From positions 1 to 7,375 of the forward strand of contig JADFSQ010000077.1 of the NCBI GenBank assembly GCA_022560715.1: a stretch of DNA of 7,375 nt, written 5' to 3'. The stretch comes from Bacteroidota bacterium (GTDB taxonomy: Bacteria; Bacteroidota; Bacteroidia; Flavobacteriales; Flavobacteriaceae). Shown here in pieces: positions 6,716 through 7,375 of this stretch. Within the stretch, counting starts at the first letter, position 1. Each line of letters begins with the position of its first letter. Under the pieces are notes generated by a model. The model was not told the origin of the DNA and ran no database searches. It saw only the letters and a list, made by a program, of their open reading frames with translations. A program made the translations under genes and the position numbers.

Positions 6716-6740
6716 CTATTATTCATTAAATAACTGAAAC

Positions 6741-6771
6741 TTGCAATATATACGAGTAGCATAAAATTTTG
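6741..6771 (+). promoter_or_regulatory. Putative promoter of the acetyltransferase gene
   Basis: TTG (6741-6743) and AAATTTTG (6764-6771; five of six fixed positions of TAnnTTTG) are 20 nt apart, the expected spacing. The -7 box ends 9 nt before the ATG at 6781, so the mRNA leader would be very short. The TTG at 6769-6771, which could be taken for an upstream start codon, is the end of this box. Confidence 0.45.
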
Positions 6772-6780
6772 GATGTTAGT

Positions 6781-7248
6781 ATGGAAATTAAAATTATTTC
6801 GTTTGAAGAAAAATATGCTAAAGACTTCTATAGCTTGAATATTGAATGGTTAGACAGCTTTTTTTATGTTGAACCTTACGACAAGGAAGTATTAAGTAAA
6901 CCTCAAAACTATATAATAAACAAAGGAGGATTTATTTTTTTCGCAAAATTTGAAGATGTTATTGTTGGTACTGTAGCACTTATGCCTACACAAGACAAAA
7001 CCGTTTTTGAGTTCACAAAAATGGCTGTTTCTCCAAATTACAGAGGGTTGAAAATCGGTCAATTACTTATGCAACATTGTATCGATTTTAGTAATCAAAA
7101 TCATTTTAAAGCACTTATGCTCTATTCTAACACCATATTAGAAAATGCTATTTATATCTATAGAAAGTACGGATTTGTAGAAATTCCTGTAGAAAACAAT
7201 AGTCCATATAAGCGTAGTAATATAAAAATGGAATTGGTTTTTACTTAA
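6781..7248 (+). CDS. GNAT-family N-acetyltransferase
   Basis: A probable acetyl-CoA-dependent N-acetyltransferase of unknown substrate, 155 residues, a single cytoplasmic GNAT domain. Visible elements are the early beta strand and helix (MEIKIISFEEKYAKDFYSLNIEWL), the central strand FEDVIVGTVALMP (57-69), motif A FEFTKMAVSPNYRGLKIGQLLMQHCIDF (about 76-103), and motif B LYSNTILENAIYIYRKYGFVEIP (114-136). The acetyl-CoA loop reads R88-G-L-K-I-G93, so the first Gly of the canonical R/QxxGxG/A is Lys91. As I recall, this variant is common in Bacteroidota relatives that share the ending PYKRSNIKMEL, so it need not mean loss of activity. The ATG at 6781 is preferred over the in-frame TTG at 6769, because that TTG belongs to a -7-like box and the protein homology begins at MEIK. 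The neighbours give no clue to the substrate. Confidence 0.9.
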   Translation: MEIKIISFEEKYAKDFYSLNIEWLDSFFYVEPYDKEVLSKPQNYIINKGGFIFFAKFEDVIVGTVALMPTQDKTVFEFTKMAVSPNYRGLKIGQLLMQHCIDFSNQNHFKALMLYSNTILENAIYIYRKYGFVEIPVENNSPYKRSNIKMELVFT

Positions 7249-7287
7249 AAAAATTCAATTACATCATTTATTAACTGCATAAAATCC

Positions 7288-7295
7288 TATTTTTG
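7288..7295 (+). promoter_or_regulatory. Putative -7 box of the Gfo/Idh/MocA gene
   Basis: TATTTTTG is a perfect TAnnTTTG match ending 16 nt before the ATG at 7312. No TTG at the right distance upstream was found. It suggests that the last gene has its own transcript, separate from the acetyltransferase gene ending at 7248. Confidence 0.5.
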
Positions 7296-7311
7296 CTAAA
7301 AACCATAAACG

Positions 7312-7375
7312 ATGCTAAAAGCTGGAGTACTTGGTGCTGGTCATCTCGGAAAAATTCATTTAAGACTTATTAATC
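7312..7375 (+). CDS. Gfo/Idh/MocA-type NAD(P)-dependent oxidoreductase, N-terminal fragment
   Basis: Only 21 codons are inside the window: MLKAGVLGAGHLGKIHLRLIN. The GVLGAGHLGKIHLR stretch is a Rossmann GxGxxG dinucleotide-binding motif followed by the [KR]xH that is typical of the Gfo/Idh/MocA family (sugar, inositol or biliverdin-type dehydrogenases). The catalytic EKP motif and C-terminal domain lie outside, so the substrate cannot be named. Other Rossmann oxidoreductases remain possible. The ATG follows a perfect -7 box by 16 nt. Confidence 0.7.
   Translation, partial: MLKAGVLGAGHLGKIHLRLIN

Noticed and set aside
6769..6780. TTG start for the acetyltransferase adding MDVS
   Set aside because: The TTG forms the end of a -7-like box with correctly spaced TTG at 6741. 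GNAT homology begins at the ATG at 6781.
1..7375. Mobile element, defence island or other novel multi-gene system
   Set aside because: All genes are ordinary chromosomal single genes with flavobacterial signals. There are no transposase, integrase, phage, toxin-antitoxin or CRISPR features and no sharp change in composition that I could see.

Overview
The window looks like a piece of a Bacteroidota chromosome, most likely a marine-type member of the family Flavobacteriaceae. The DNA is AT-rich and start codons lack Shine-Dalgarno sequences, having A/T-rich upstream stretches instead. Promoter-like TAnnTTTG boxes, the Bacteroidota -7 consensus, sit upstream of most genes. One gene encodes a secreted protein with a C-terminal type IX secretion (T9SS) sorting domain, a system confined to this phylum. 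The Crp/Fnr-type regulator has the short C-terminus usual in this group.

Layout: (1) 1-517, minus strand: 1-Cys peroxiredoxin, cut by the window edge. (2) 518-732: divergent control region. (3) 733-2130, plus: class II fumarase (fumC). (4) 2163-3575, plus: T9SS-secreted seven-repeat FG-GAP/VCBS propeller protein 32 bp behind fumC, ending in a strong hairpin terminator at 3598-3630. (5) 3734-4303, minus: Crp/Fnr-family regulator, divergent from (6) 4429-5664, plus: imidazolonepropionase (hutI). (7) 5712-6602, minus: membrane-anchored coiled-coil protein of an unnamed flavobacterial family. It has its own promoter, an 18-bp tandem duplication in the leader, and a terminator whose U-tract touches the hutI stop codon. 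(8) 6781-7248, plus: GNAT acetyltransferase. (9) 7312-7375, plus: the first 21 codons of a Gfo/Idh/MocA-type oxidoreductase.

The genes do not form a single pathway. Fumarase is central TCA metabolism, HutI is one step of histidine degradation, and the peroxiredoxin is oxidative defence. The rest are regulatory, envelope or accessory functions. Most genes appear to be single transcription units. The possible exceptions are fumC plus the propeller gene, and the regulator/hutI pair, which could share control through their 125-bp divergent spacer.

I see no mobile element, CRISPR array, tRNA, rRNA, phage gene or defence system, and no convincing undescribed multi-gene system. The points most worth a second look are the tandem repeat in the leader of the coiled-coil gene, that protein family itself, the compact T9SS propeller beside fumC, and two apparent TTG start codons that are better read as parts of -7 promoter boxes.
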